Assembly (NCBI GenBank): GCA_019636845.1
Contig: JAHBWV010000001.1
Location: 1,612,001 to 1,676,000 of the forward strand
Direction: 5' to 3'
DNA: 64,000 nucleotides
Source of the DNA: Phycisphaeraceae bacterium
Lineage (GTDB): Bacteria > Planctomycetota > Phycisphaerae > Phycisphaerales > UBA1924
Shown here in pieces: positions 18,151 to 26,811 of this stretch (positions are counted from its first letter, which is position 1; each line of letters starts with the position of its first letter). A program made the position numbers and the translations under genes. The notes beneath the pieces are model-generated. The model searched no databases. It saw only the letters and a program-made list of their open reading frames with translations, and had not been told where the DNA came from.

Positions 18151-19017
18151 TCACTTCTTGGAGTAGTCGTACACCCCTCGTCCGGACTTGTCACCGAGGC
18201 GGCCGGCGGTGAGGAGTTGCTTCAAGAGCGGGCAGGCGCGGTAGCGATCGTTGTTCAGCCCATCGGCGAGGACATTCATGATGTGGACGCAGGTGTCCAG
18301 CCCGATGAAGTCCGCGAGGCGCAGCGGGCCCATCGGGAAGTTGCAGCCGAGTTTCATGATGCCGTCGATGGCCTCCGGCTCCGCGACGCCTTCCATCCAG
18401 GCGTAGAAGGCCTCGTTGATCATGGGCATGAGGACGCGGTTTGACACGAAGCCGGCGCGGTCGTTGGCCTTGAGCGGCGTCTTGCCCATCGCGGTCGCGA
18501 GCGCGATCGTCCGCTCAACAACCGCTGGCGCAGTCGCAAGGCCGGGAATCACCTCAACCAGCGCCATCAGCGGCACAGGGTTGAAGAAGTGCATGCCCAC
18601 AACACGCGACGCCGCCGCACCCGTGGCGGTGGCGATCTCCGTGATGCTGATGCTCGACGTGTTCGTCGCCAGCACCACATTGTCGTCCGGCAGAATCGCG
18701 GCCAACTTCTTGAAAAGGTCCTTCTTGACGCCAGCGTCCTCCACGATCGCCTCGACCACCCAGTCCGCACCCCTCAGCCCCTCCAGATCCGTGACGAATG
18801 AGATCCGCTTCAGCGCACCATCCATCACGTTCTGCGTGATCTTCTGCTTCTCAACCAGCTTGGAGAGGGACTTCTGATGCACGCCCCTGCACTTCTCCGT
18901 CGCCCCGGGGAACGCATCAAAAACGGTGACCTCAATCCCGCTCACCGCGGCAACCTGGGCGATGCCCCCACCCATCTGACCTGCTCCAATAACTGCGAGA
19001 CGCTTGATGTTGTGCAT
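18151..19017 (-). CDS. 3-hydroxyacyl-CoA (3-hydroxybutyryl-CoA) dehydrogenase
   Basis: 288 aa from ATG 19017, preceded by AGGAG. The N-terminal Rossmann fold carries GAGQMGGGIAQ, the catalytic His region is GMHFFNPVPLM and the C-terminal dimerisation domain contains NDRAGFVSNRVLMPMINEA. The size is that of the single-function FadB2/Hbd type rather than the multifunctional fatty-acid oxidation protein. It oxidises (S)-3-hydroxyacyl-CoA with NAD(P). The open frame to 19548 is a spurious extension. It could share a C4 acyl-CoA pathway with the mutase at 4241-6079. Confidence 0.94.
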   Translation of the reverse strand: MHNIKRLAVIGAGQMGGGIAQVAAVSGIEVTVFDAFPGATEKCRGVHQKSLSKLVEKQKITQNVMDGALKRISFVTDLEGLRGADWVVEAIVEDAGVKKDLFKKLAAILPDDNVVLATNTSSISITEIATATGAAASRVVGMHFFNPVPLMALVEVIPGLATAPAVVERTIALATAMGKTPLKANDRAGFVSNRVLMPMINEAFYAWMEGVAEPEAIDGIMKLGCNFPMGPLRLADFIGLDTCVHIMNVLADGLNNDRYRACPLLKQLLTAGRLGDKSGRGVYDYSKK

Positions 19018-19125
19018 TGGCTGGCTCCTGCTACGCATCCCGTGCGGGATACGGGATATGTGGATCGATTTGTGGGGTCTCAAACGGAATGGACCCAAGG
19101 ATACGCGCGTGGTAGTGTGCCTCCC

Positions 19126-19434
19126 ATGCCCACCATCGACCAACTCTTCAAAGTCCTGGCGGCAGAGCCGAACGACCCTTTCACGCTCTACGGGCTCGCC
19201 CAGGAATACGCCAAGGCGGGCCGGACAGCCGACGCGGTCGCGCACTACGACAAGTGTCTCGCCGCGGACCCCACGTACTGCTACGCCTATTACCACAAGG
19301 CCAAAGCCCTTGAAGATGCCGGATTCCTCGCCGAAGCGATCGAGACCCTTCACGCCGGAAAGGCCGCGGCAAAGAAAGCCGGGGACTCTCACGCCCTCTC
19401 GGAGATCTCCGGCTATCTCGATATGCTGGAGTGA
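19126..19434 (+). CDS. Small TPR protein
   Basis: 102 aa from ATG 19126. Two to three TPR-type helical pairs are visible (DPFTLYGLAQEYAKAGRTAD, then DPTYCYAYYHKAKALEDAG). Short proteins of this kind occur in several bacterial phyla as unassigned scaffold proteins. Its stop overlaps the recX start (GTGA), so the two are translationally coupled. The frame is open upstream to 18877, but that part overlaps the dehydrogenase gene antisense. Confidence 0.85.
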   Translation: MPTIDQLFKVLAAEPNDPFTLYGLAQEYAKAGRTADAVAHYDKCLAADPTYCYAYYHKAKALEDAGFLAEAIETLHAGKAAAKKAGDSHALSEISGYLDMLE

Positions 19435-20225
19435 GCAAGTCGGACAATGGACCGGACAAACAGCGCATGGATGAGGACGATCGACAACGCGAGCAGAACG
19501 GTGAAGACTCCCTCTTCCCCACCCGCAGCGGATCCGGCTCCGCATCAAACCGCGTGATCGTCACCGTGCGAGAACTCTCGGGCACTCCCAAACGTGTCTC
19601 AGTGTTGGTGGGGGGGGTGGCACGCCGGCGCGTGGCAACCCTGCTGGCGACCCAGGCACTGGAACTCGGCCTCGCCCCCGGCGTCCCCTGGACCGACAAA
19701 CTCGCAACGATTGCTGCCCGGATGGAACGTGTCAACGCCGCGAAGGCCATGGCAATGAGACGCCTTGCTTCCCGTGCACGCTCGCGTGCCGAGATGCTCG
19801 AATGGCTGGTCTCGAAGGGGACAGACACACAGGTCGCAACTGAAGCTGTTGAGCGATTGGCCGAGATCGGGCTGATCAGCGATACCCAGGTCGTGGAAGA
19901 CGAACGCCGCCGAGCCGTGGACAAAGGACTCAGTGATCGAGCCCTCGCCGATCGCATGGCATCACGTGGAATACGCACCCACGCCCATTCCGAGGATCCG
20001 CCGGCCCCCCTCAGCAGCGAACCCGGCGATGCCGCGCGAGCACTTGAAATTGCAAGGTCTGTACTCTCGCGTCGTCCGATCGATCCGGCCGATGTGAACG
20101 TTCTGGTTCGTCGCGTCATGGGCATCCTCGCCCGCAAGGGGTATGAAGAAGACCTCGCGAGAGAGGCGGTCGTCGCCGCGCTGCGAGAGCGTGGGCTCCG
20201 TCTCGATCAGGCGTTCGACGACTGA
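19431..20225 (+). CDS. recX: RecX family regulatory protein
   Basis: 264 aa from GTG 19431. The C-terminal two thirds match the RecX three-helix repeats (AMRRLASRARSRAEMLEWL, IGLISDTQVVEDERRRAV, GLSDRALADRMASRGI, and a final repeat NVLVRRVMGILARKGYEED). RecX binds RecA filaments and limits recombinase activity. The N-terminal 40 residues are acidic and low in complexity. recA is not in the window. Confidence 0.85.
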   Translation: MSKSDNGPDKQRMDEDDRQREQNGEDSLFPTRSGSGSASNRVIVTVRELSGTPKRVSVLVGGVARRRVATLLATQALELGLAPGVPWTDKLATIAARMERVNAAKAMAMRRLASRARSRAEMLEWLVSKGTDTQVATEAVERLAEIGLISDTQVVEDERRRAVDKGLSDRALADRMASRGIRTHAHSEDPPAPLSSEPGDAARALEIARSVLSRRPIDPADVNVLVRRVMGILARKGYEEDLAREAVVAALRERGLRLDQAFDD

Positions 20226-20249
20226 GGCCATTCTCACAAGGGGCATCCG

Positions 20250-20852
20250 ATGGACTTCCTCACGAATCTCTGGCTCCCGATCATCGTCTCGGCTGCCGCG
20301 ACGTGGATCGCCGGTGCGGCTTTCTGGATGGCTCTGCCCCATCACAAGAAGGACATGACCGAACTCCCAGACCAGAAGGAGACGATCGAGAAGATCCGCG
20401 CACTCGGATTGCCCCCGGGAAACTACGTCTTCCCCGGCGGCGGGTGCAGCAAAGAGGCCATGAAGGATCCCGAAGTGCAGCGGTGCTGGAAAGAAGGCCC
20501 GCTCGGCTTCATCAGTCTCTGGAAGACACCGCCCAAGATGGGCCCGAGCATGATCGGGACGTTCTGTGTGAACCTCGCGGTGAGCATCACCATCGGATAC
20601 CTCGCATGGGTGACCATCGGCAACACACACGGCGCATCGCTGGGCGGCGTCGCGGGAATCGAGTCGCGGCCCGGCCCGACATTCGCCGGCATCTTCCAGA
20701 TCACCGGAACAGCGGGCATCCTCGCCTATGCCTTCTCCCACATCCCGAATGGGCTCTGGTTCGGCGCATCCAGACGCGCAATCCTCATGAACATCATCGA
20801 CGGTGTGGCATACGGCCTCATCACCGGCGCGATCTTCGCGTGGCTGTGGTGA
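20250..20852 (+). CDS. Hypothetical membrane protein, four TM segments
   Basis: 200 aa from ATG 20250, with AAGGGG upstream. TM segments lie at about residues 7-29, 103-124, 143-163 and 178-199. A cytoplasmic or periplasmic loop at 35-95 contains PGNYVFPGGGCSKEAMKDPE. It starts 25 bases after recX and may be cotranscribed. I do not assign a family with confidence. Confidence 0.75.
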   Translation: MDFLTNLWLPIIVSAAATWIAGAAFWMALPHHKKDMTELPDQKETIEKIRALGLPPGNYVFPGGGCSKEAMKDPEVQRCWKEGPLGFISLWKTPPKMGPSMIGTFCVNLAVSITIGYLAWVTIGNTHGASLGGVAGIESRPGPTFAGIFQITGTAGILAYAFSHIPNGLWFGASRRAILMNIIDGVAYGLITGAIFAWLW

Positions 20853-20856
20853 AGAT

Positions 20857-20882
20857 CCGAGTCCGGCCGAGTCCGGACTCGG
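20857..20882 (+). terminator. GC-rich hairpin after the membrane-protein gene
   Basis: A 10-bp stem (CCGAGTCCGG and its complement) with a 6-base loop begins 5 bases after the stop codon. There is no T tract, so it may be an RNA 3' end stabiliser rather than a terminator. Confidence 0.5.
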
Positions 20883-20945
20883 GTGGTAGAAGTGTGGAGA
20901 CGCCCGGGGTTACCCACATGAATCGCTGGGTGCAGGGAGACGAGG

Positions 20946-21398
20946 ATGTACGAGCTTGCCGCGGAGTTTGCTCGTCAGCTTGATGGCATGGCATCGAGAA
21001 CTGCTCTCAACTTTCTGATTGCCTTGCTTCATGCGCCGTTCTTGCTCGCCATTCCCATGGGCTATGAGGCGATGGCCGTGACGGATTTGCGTTCGCTCGA
21101 CGCCAAGGCCGCCAGGCACCATCGCTTCGCTGTCGCGTTGCTCAGTTCGCGGCAATGGACGGCAGCGATCTTCTGCGTGTTTGGGCTGCTGTTGGTGTGG
21201 ATGGCTGTGCTGGTGTACCTGCGGATTGTGTGCTTCATCGAACTCGGTTCGATGAACATCGGACCGCCGGCTCGGCGTTCAAAGTTTGAAGCGGGGTTTG
21301 GATTCACCTGCCTGATCTTCATCAGCATCGGCTGGACCGCGTGGGCGATTCTCAAGGTGATTCGCGCGCAGCGGCAATGCAAGTCGCTGGGGGCATGA
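20946..21398 (+). CDS. Hypothetical membrane protein, three TM segments
   Basis: 150 aa from ATG 20946, with GAGACGAGG directly upstream. Hydrophobic segments lie at about 23-45, 72-95 and 116-135. No family recognised. Base composition is slightly lower in GC than its neighbours. It converges with the transporter gene at 21497. Confidence 0.65.
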   Translation: MYELAAEFARQLDGMASRTALNFLIALLHAPFLLAIPMGYEAMAVTDLRSLDAKAARHHRFAVALLSSRQWTAAIFCVFGLLLVWMAVLVYLRIVCFIELGSMNIGPPARRSKFEAGFGFTCLIFISIGWTAWAILKVIRAQRQCKSLGA

Positions 21399-21496
21399 TG
21401 GCCATTGATAAGTGCCCTGTCGCCCGTCCATTGGTCAGTGTGTCGCGCGTTGAGTTCGTAGCGGGCCTCGCCTCGCTCGGTCAATCCTGAGTCTTC

Positions 21497-22255
21497 TCAG
21501 ATGCCGTCCGCCGGCAGTGGCCGCAGCCCGAACCACTCGCGGATGATCCAACGCCCGAGATAGATGAACGGCGTCACGAGGATCGCCAGGTACAGCTTGA
21601 GCTCGTATCCGCCCGCGGCGATCTCGAACGCGCCCGCAGGCGATGTCGCTGGGTTTCCAAGGATCAGCGGGATGAACACAAAGAAGACGAACGACACAAC
21701 CAGCGAGTCGAAGAACTGAGAGATGACGGTGCTCCCAGTCGCGCGGAGCCAGACCATCTTCCCCTTCGTCAGACGCTTGAAGAAGCCGAACAGCACGATG
21801 TCGAGAAGCGACCCGCACAGGAACGCCACCAGCGACGCGACGTACATCAACGCCGCCGCTCCGAAGATATTCTCGAACGCCTCCCGCGTCGCGGTCCCCG
21901 GCAGATCCTCGCGGATCGGCACGGCCCGCGAGATCGCGATGAGGATGAACGCCAGAGCCGCCATCGCGAACGCGATGTACACCACACGCCGCGCACCCCT
22001 CTTCCCGTAATACTCGTTGATCAGATCCGTCAGCAGAAACGTGATCGGGAAAGGCAGCATCCCCATCGTGTGCGTCCAGTCTCGCCCCAGAAACTCGAAG
22101 CGGAAGACCTTCACGCCGATGATGTTCGCCAGCACGAGACACGTCACAAAGATCGCCGCAAGCCAGATGTAGATGCCCTGCCGAGGCGTCAGCATATCGG
22201 GCGGCAGCGGATCGAGAGCCGACGTGTGACGGGTAAGCACGAGCGCACTCCGCAT
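21497..22255 (-). CDS. yhhQ: YhhQ/VUT-family transporter (queuosine precursor)
   Basis: 252 aa from ATG 22255; ATG 22195 (MLTPRQGIY) is a possible shorter start. Six to seven TM segments and the family motifs LVLANIIGVKVF, TFLLTDLINEYYGKRGARRVVY, and VSQ-like STVISQFFDSLVVSFVFF are present. The family takes up queuosine precursors such as preQ0 or preQ1. No queuosine biosynthesis gene is nearby and I could not match a preQ1 riboswitch in the leader. Confidence 0.88.
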   Translation of the reverse strand: MRSALVLTRHTSALDPLPPDMLTPRQGIYIWLAAIFVTCLVLANIIGVKVFRFEFLGRDWTHTMGMLPFPITFLLTDLINEYYGKRGARRVVYIAFAMAALAFILIAISRAVPIREDLPGTATREAFENIFGAAALMYVASLVAFLCGSLLDIVLFGFFKRLTKGKMVWLRATGSTVISQFFDSLVVSFVFFVFIPLILGNPATSPAGAFEIAAGGYELKLYLAILVTPFIYLGRWIIREWFGLRPLPADGI

Positions 22256-22355
22256 GACCGGGCAAGAAGAAACGTACTGGACCCACCGCTTCGAAACGAT
22301 ACCGATCACGGATTCTCCGGGCATGCCCCGAGAAGCACACCACATCAAAGCAAAG

Positions 22356-22387
22356 GGGCGGCAGGGCCCGAAGGTTACCTGCCGCCC
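22356..22387 (-). terminator. Hairpin between pyrophosphatase and yhhQ genes
   Basis: A perfect 10-bp stem (GGGCGGCAGG and complement) with a 12-base loop. On the minus strand it is followed by CTTTGCTTTG. It lies about 240 bases after the pyrophosphatase stop and about 100 before the yhhQ start, so it could end the first transcript or act in the leader of the second. Confidence 0.6.
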
Positions 22388-22625
22388 AAGGAGGGGACAC
22401 ATCACTGTACCAGAACTCGAACCGACCCGTATGAAGGGGATCCCGTCCCCCGATCTGTGGCACCTTGGCCCCGCAGCCGATCCCAGACGGGGTAGTCAGA
22501 ACCGACCACACGCCAAAGATGAACGCGCCAGGGGTAGCCAGTGAGCAAGTGGTGGGGGGTGTGGTGGGGGGGAAGTGGGGGGGAGGAGAAGAGGGGAGGT
22601 GGGGGGCAGGTCAAACCGACACCTC
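22388..22625. other. Intergenic region with a G-rich tract
   Basis: No gene is supported here. Bases 22551-22610 hold at least six runs of four or more G on the plus strand, separated by short spacers. This tract could form a G-quadruplex in plus-strand DNA. The pyrophosphatase mRNA would carry the C-rich complement just after its stop. Confidence 0.6.
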
Positions 22626-25256
22626 CTACCCGTGTGTCTTGATCTCCGCGCTCGAACTGATCTGCATCGCATAGAACGACCGCCAGATGAACGTCAGAGA
22701 GACAATGAAGAACACGCCCGTGAGCACCCCCGTCAGCATCGAGTGATGCCCATCGGTCTGGTCCTTCATGCTGACGGCCAGTTCTACGGCCAGCAGGCCG
22801 AAGAGCGTTGTGAACTTGATCACCGGATTCATCGCGACGGAAGAGGTGTCCTTGAACGGATCGCCCACGGTGTCGCCGACCACGCTGGCATCATGCAGAG
22901 GCGTCCCCTTGGCTCGCAGCTCGGTCTCCACGACCTTCTTCGCGTTATCCCACGCCCCGCCCGCGTTCGCCATGAAAATCGCCTGGTACAACCCGAAGAG
23001 CGCGATCGATACGAGATACCCGATGAAGAAGAACGACTCGTAGAACGCAAACGCCAGAGTCGCGAAGAACACACCCAGGAAGATGTTGATCATCCCCTTC
23101 TGCGCATACTGCGTGCAGATCTCAACGACCTTGCGGCTGTCCTCCACGCTCGCCTTTGTCGCCCCGTCCAGCCGGATGTTCTGCTTGATGAACTCCACCG
23201 CGCGATACGCCCCGGTCGAGACCGCCTGCGTCGATGCGCCGGTGAACCAGTAGATCACCGCACCACCCGTAATCAGCCCGAGCAGAAACGGCGGATGCAG
23301 GAGCGACAGCTTCGCCAACGAGCCGGGTTCCAGCCCATGCGTCAACGCGACGATGATCGAGAAAGTCATCGTCGTCGCGCCGACAACCGCCGTGCCGATC
23401 AGCACCGGCTTTGCCGTCGCCTTGAACGTGTTGCCCGCCCCGTCGTTCTCCTCGAGAAACCGCTTCGACTTCTCGAAGTCCGGCTCGAAGCCGTGCTCCC
23501 GCTGGATCTCGTCCGCAATCCCCGGGATCGACTCGATCGTCGAAAGCTCAAACACCGACTGCGCGTTGTCCGTCACCGGACCATACGAGTCCACCGCGAT
23601 CGTCACCGGCCCCATCCCCAGGAAGCCGAACGCCACCAGCCCGAACGCGAAGACCGCCGGCGCCATCATGAACTCGCCAAGCCCCATGCCGCTGATCGAC
23701 GCCGCGATCCCCATCAATCCCACGATCACGATCCCGAGCCAGAACGCCGAGAAGTTCCCGGCCACAAACCCCGACAGAATGTTCAGCGACGCGCCGCCCT
23801 GCTCCGAGGATGTCACCACCTCACGCACGTGGCGGCTCTCCGTCGAGGTGAACACCTTGACAAGCTCAGGAATGATCGCGCCCGCCGCGGTGCCGCACGT
23901 GATGATCAGAGACAGAATCCACCACATCTCCCCGTTCCCGTGAACCTCCGGGATCAGCAGCTTCGACGCCGCAAACGTCAGCACAATCGAGATCACCGAC
24001 GTCAGGATCACGAGATTCGTCAGCGGCTTCTCGAAGTTCATCCTCGTCGCATTCGCGTGCTTCGCCGTGGCCAGCGCCTCGTTGATGAAGTACGAGAGCG
24101 CGGAAGCCACCACCATGATGATCCGCATCGCAAAGAGCCACACAAGCAGCTGGATCTGGATCTTCTCATAGTCCGGCCCCGCGGTCGACGCGTTGATCGC
24201 GAGCATCAGGAACGTGATCAAGGCAACGCCCGTGACCCCGTACGTCTCGAACCCGTCCGCCGAAGGCCCGACCGAATCGCCCGCGTTATCCCCCACGCAG
24301 TCCGCGATGACACCCGGGTTCCGCGCGTCGTCCTCCTTGATCTTGAAGACGATCTTCATCAGATCCGACCCGATGTCCGCGATCTTCGTAAAGATCCCGC
24401 CCGCGATCCGCAGCGCAGACGCCCCAAGAGACTCACCGATCGCAAAGCCGATCAGGCACGCCCCCGCAAGATCCGACGGCGCAAACAGCAGAATCCCGAG
24501 CATGATCAACAGCTCGACCGAGATCAACGCCATGCCGATCGACATCCCCGCCTTCAGCGGGATCGCATAGCACGGGAACGGCTTGCCCCTCAGCGACGCG
24601 AACGCGGCGCGGCTGTTCGCAAACGTGTTCACTCGTATCCCGAACCACGCCACCCCATACGAACCCGCGATCCCGACAAGCGCAAAGGCCAGAACAATCC
24701 CGACCTTGTAGAACTCAAACCCCCGCGAAGGATTCCCCTCCCCATCCGTCGTCGGGATCAGGAATCCGAAGTACAGGAGCATGATCGCGCCGATGAACGC
24801 GAACAGCACCAGCAGGAACTTCCCCTGCTGGATCATGTACGCCTTGCACGTCTCGTAGATCAGCTCCGAGATCTCGAGCATCGACCGGTGCACCGGCAGG
24901 TTCTTGAGTTGCACAAAGATCCACAGCCCGAACCCCATCCCGAGTACGCTCACCAGGATCCCGATCAGCAGCAGGCTGCGACCGTCGATCGTGCCGTTGA
25001 GAAAGTCCACCGTCGAGAGATCCGGCAGCTTCAGATTCGCCTCACCACCCGGTGTGTGCGATCCATGCTCGCCACCCGTTCCCCCCGCCGATGCCGCGGG
25101 ACCAGACGCCTCAGCACCACCGATCGACAGATCCTGCGCGGCCGCGCCGAACCCCAGTCCCACACACGCCGTGATCACAAACAGGATCAAGAAACAGCCG
25201 AATCCCGTGAGCAGGCCACAAGCCGACGCCGAGCGGACCTTCAGATCGAGGGACAC
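22626..25256 (-). CDS. hppA: Membrane-bound H+-translocating pyrophosphatase
   Basis: 876 aa from GTG 25256, with AGGAG upstream; about 16 TM segments. Pyrophosphate-site motifs are present (ADIGSDLMKIV, VGDNAGDSVGPSADGFETYG, GDTVGDPFKDTSS). The position that separates cation classes reads GNTFKAT. Lys in place of Ala there is the mark of K+-independent pumps. It couples PPi hydrolysis to ion pumping across the membrane, most likely protons. The insert-containing N-terminus (Gly/Ala/His-rich, residues 35-75) and the GDSVGPSADGFE variant set it in a divergent clade. Confidence 0.95.
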   Translation of the reverse strand: MSLDLKVRSASACGLLTGFGCFLILFVITACVGLGFGAAAQDLSIGGAEASGPAASAGGTGGEHGSHTPGGEANLKLPDLSTVDFLNGTIDGRSLLLIGILVSVLGMGFGLWIFVQLKNLPVHRSMLEISELIYETCKAYMIQQGKFLLVLFAFIGAIMLLYFGFLIPTTDGEGNPSRGFEFYKVGIVLAFALVGIAGSYGVAWFGIRVNTFANSRAAFASLRGKPFPCYAIPLKAGMSIGMALISVELLIMLGILLFAPSDLAGACLIGFAIGESLGASALRIAGGIFTKIADIGSDLMKIVFKIKEDDARNPGVIADCVGDNAGDSVGPSADGFETYGVTGVALITFLMLAINASTAGPDYEKIQIQLLVWLFAMRIIMVVASALSYFINEALATAKHANATRMNFEKPLTNLVILTSVISIVLTFAASKLLIPEVHGNGEMWWILSLIITCGTAAGAIIPELVKVFTSTESRHVREVVTSSEQGGASLNILSGFVAGNFSAFWLGIVIVGLMGIAASISGMGLGEFMMAPAVFAFGLVAFGFLGMGPVTIAVDSYGPVTDNAQSVFELSTIESIPGIADEIQREHGFEPDFEKSKRFLEENDGAGNTFKATAKPVLIGTAVVGATTMTFSIIVALTHGLEPGSLAKLSLLHPPFLLGLITGGAVIYWFTGASTQAVSTGAYRAVEFIKQNIRLDGATKASVEDSRKVVEICTQYAQKGMINIFLGVFFATLAFAFYESFFFIGYLVSIALFGLYQAIFMANAGGAWDNAKKVVETELRAKGTPLHDASVVGDTVGDPFKDTSSVAMNPVIKFTTLFGLLAVELAVSMKDQTDGHHSMLTGVLTGVFFIVSLTFIWRSFYAMQISSSAEIKTHG

Positions 25257-25668
25257 GCGCGAACTCCTGAGTTGGATTGTGCTGGGTGTGCTGCCAGGCG
25301 ATGAGTTCCCGACGAGCGTCCGGCGTGCCACGCTTTCTCGCGTGCGACCACCGGTTCTGAGCCATCTCACACCAGAGTACCACCAGACCCTCCCCGCTTG
25401 TCAAATCGGATACCCAGATCCCGCATACCCCCCCCCTCCCCACGCACCACAATCCACGCGTGCGCCCCGCGGCATATCTGGAGCGACGCAAGAGCGGCAG
25501 GGAACAGGGGAAATGGCGTCACCCACCCACCCATCCCGGAGACGAACATGGATGACGACCGATCCCCGCAGGTCTATACTCGTGCCCTTGACGAGGATGG
25601 GACAGCACCCAAAATCGACAAGGAGCCCGGCCGGCCAACTGCCGATACACTCGGGCTCGCAGAGAACT
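25257..25668. other. Intergenic, upstream of hppA and tRNA-Val
   Basis: 412 bases without a supported gene. On the minus strand a TTGACA at 25404-25399 and TACTCT at 25379-25374, spaced 19 bases, are a weak candidate promoter for hppA. Short open frames over this stretch run into the tRNA and have no protein-like features. Confidence 0.35.
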
Positions 25669-25742
25669 GGGCGATTGGCGCAGCTGGCTAGCGCGCATGC
25701 ATGACACGCATGAGGTCACAGGTTCGAGTCCTGTATCGCCCA
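25669..25742 (+). tRNA. tRNA-Val (GAC)
   Basis: 74 nt. The acceptor stem GGGCGAT pairs with ATCGCCC. The D arm is GCGC/GCGC, the anticodon stem CATGC/GCATG encloses loop ATGACAC with anticodon GAC, and the T arm is ACAGG-TTCGAGT-CCTGT. The discriminator base is A and CCA is not encoded. It marks the left edge of the RHS region. Confidence 0.96.
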
Positions 25743-26297
25743 CTTTTCCTCTTTCCACTGGGTCACACCCGATGCCACATCCCACCAAAGCCGCAGGGCT
25801 TTGGGGCCTGTGTCTCGGAGCGTACGTCGGGGGCGAGCTCGTGCTGCCGGATCTGCTGCTCGCCGCATCGACACGCACACCCATCGCCAGCCCATGCAGG
25901 TTCTCGGTCTGCGCGTGCCCGCTCTGGCAGAGGTACGCGCCCACGCCCTCCGCATTCCTCGACTGCTTCGCCCCCGGGTCGCTCGCGCTCCGGTGTGCGG
26001 CTTAGAGCGGCTCACGTTCAGGCGTCGCGTCCCGAGTATCGGCGACACACGCAGGGCGCGAAAGCCGAAACAGGCGTATCCGCAGTAATACACCCCACTG
26101 ACAATCAGAGTCAGGCCGACTACGCCACGCGAGGTCGCAGCCAGCTCCGGACGCGACGAGTGGATAGAAGCCACTCGAAAGCGACGCTCCCCCTCGAAGT
26201 ACACCGGCGGGTTGCGGCTGGCCGCGCGGCCACCGTCCCCGCCAGATGACGATGTGCCGACGCCATGATCGTCGTGTACGCAGCCGCTGGGTCCCCC
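25743..26297. other. Array edge, no supported gene
   Basis: 555 bases between the tRNA and the first RHS-core fragment. One minus-strand frame is open from the RHS fragment right through to 25716 inside the tRNA, but its downstream part is Arg-rich and has no recognisable domain. It contains one hydrophobic stretch (GLTLIVSGVYYCGYACFGF). I read it as fusion of an RHS fragment to unrelated sequence. Confidence 0.5.
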
Positions 26298-26714
26298 GGG
26301 ATCTCCGATCACGATCGGATCGGTGACAACCTCCTGGATGCGGCGTGCGCCGTCGTAGAAATACCGCTCGCTGCGGACGGCGAGCTGTTCGTTCGCCCCC
26401 CCCACGGTGCCGTCGCGGATCGGCGTCTGCTTGCGAATGAGGCGGCCGAGGGCGTCGTACGTGTAATGCACGAGCCAGTCGCCGGGTGCGCCCTCGAGCT
26501 CGGGCTGCTCGTTCGACGGCGGGGTCGTGAAGCCGAGCGTGCCGCGCTCGGAGACCATGACCAGGCGGCCCCAGGCGTCGTACTCGTAGAACCTGTCATC
26601 ATCGAGGATCAGGTTGCCGCTGGCGTCGTTGTGGAAGCGGTCAGCGAGGACGGGGAGGGGATCTGGGTGAGCCGCGGGATCATCGTAGCCGAGGAGTACA
26701 TAGCGAAAGCGTGT
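26298..26714 (-). pseudogene. RHS-core fragment (copy 5)
   Basis: The minus frame reads [48 protein letters not shown] and [18 protein letters not shown]. These match the core of the long RHS gene at 37152-39692 almost residue for residue. Homology stops abruptly after VIGDPG at about 26298, and at the other end after about 26714. No toxin tip of its own follows. It is the relic furthest downstream in the array. Confidence 0.85.
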
Positions 26715-26811
26715 AGAGCCCGCACTATGACTCAGTGGACATGTCGGGTCCTAAGTTGGCATAGGCGCTTTATGCGACTTTGCGAGGGCGCGACACTCTA
26801 GCGTGGGACCG

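Noticed and set aside
16837-18444. A 535-residue plus-strand open frame
   Set aside because: Antisense to zinc-ribbon copy C and the dehydrogenase. No domain and shadow-like composition.
22256-22540. Possible preQ1 riboswitch or tRNA-like RNA upstream of yhhQ
   Set aside because: I could not match the preQ1 consensus, and the T-arm-like GGTTCGAGT at about 22410 has no matching stem. Only the simple hairpin at 22356-22387 is supported.
22575-25304. A 909-residue open frame on the plus strand, antisense to hppA
   Set aside because: It is extremely rich in Arg, His and Asp, has no domain, and is exactly what high GC at third positions gives opposite a long GC-rich gene. hppA on the minus strand is unambiguous.
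25519-25944. Short minus-strand frame over the tRNA giving TGLEPVTSCVS
   Set aside because: This peptide is the well-known false translation of tRNA sequence and is not a gene.
26265-26801. Plus-strand frames over the RHS fragments (also 31226-31999, 33426-33872, 35487-36158 and 38076-38978)
   Set aside because: They repeat with every RHS-core copy because they are its antisense shadow. The YD motifs are on the minus strand.
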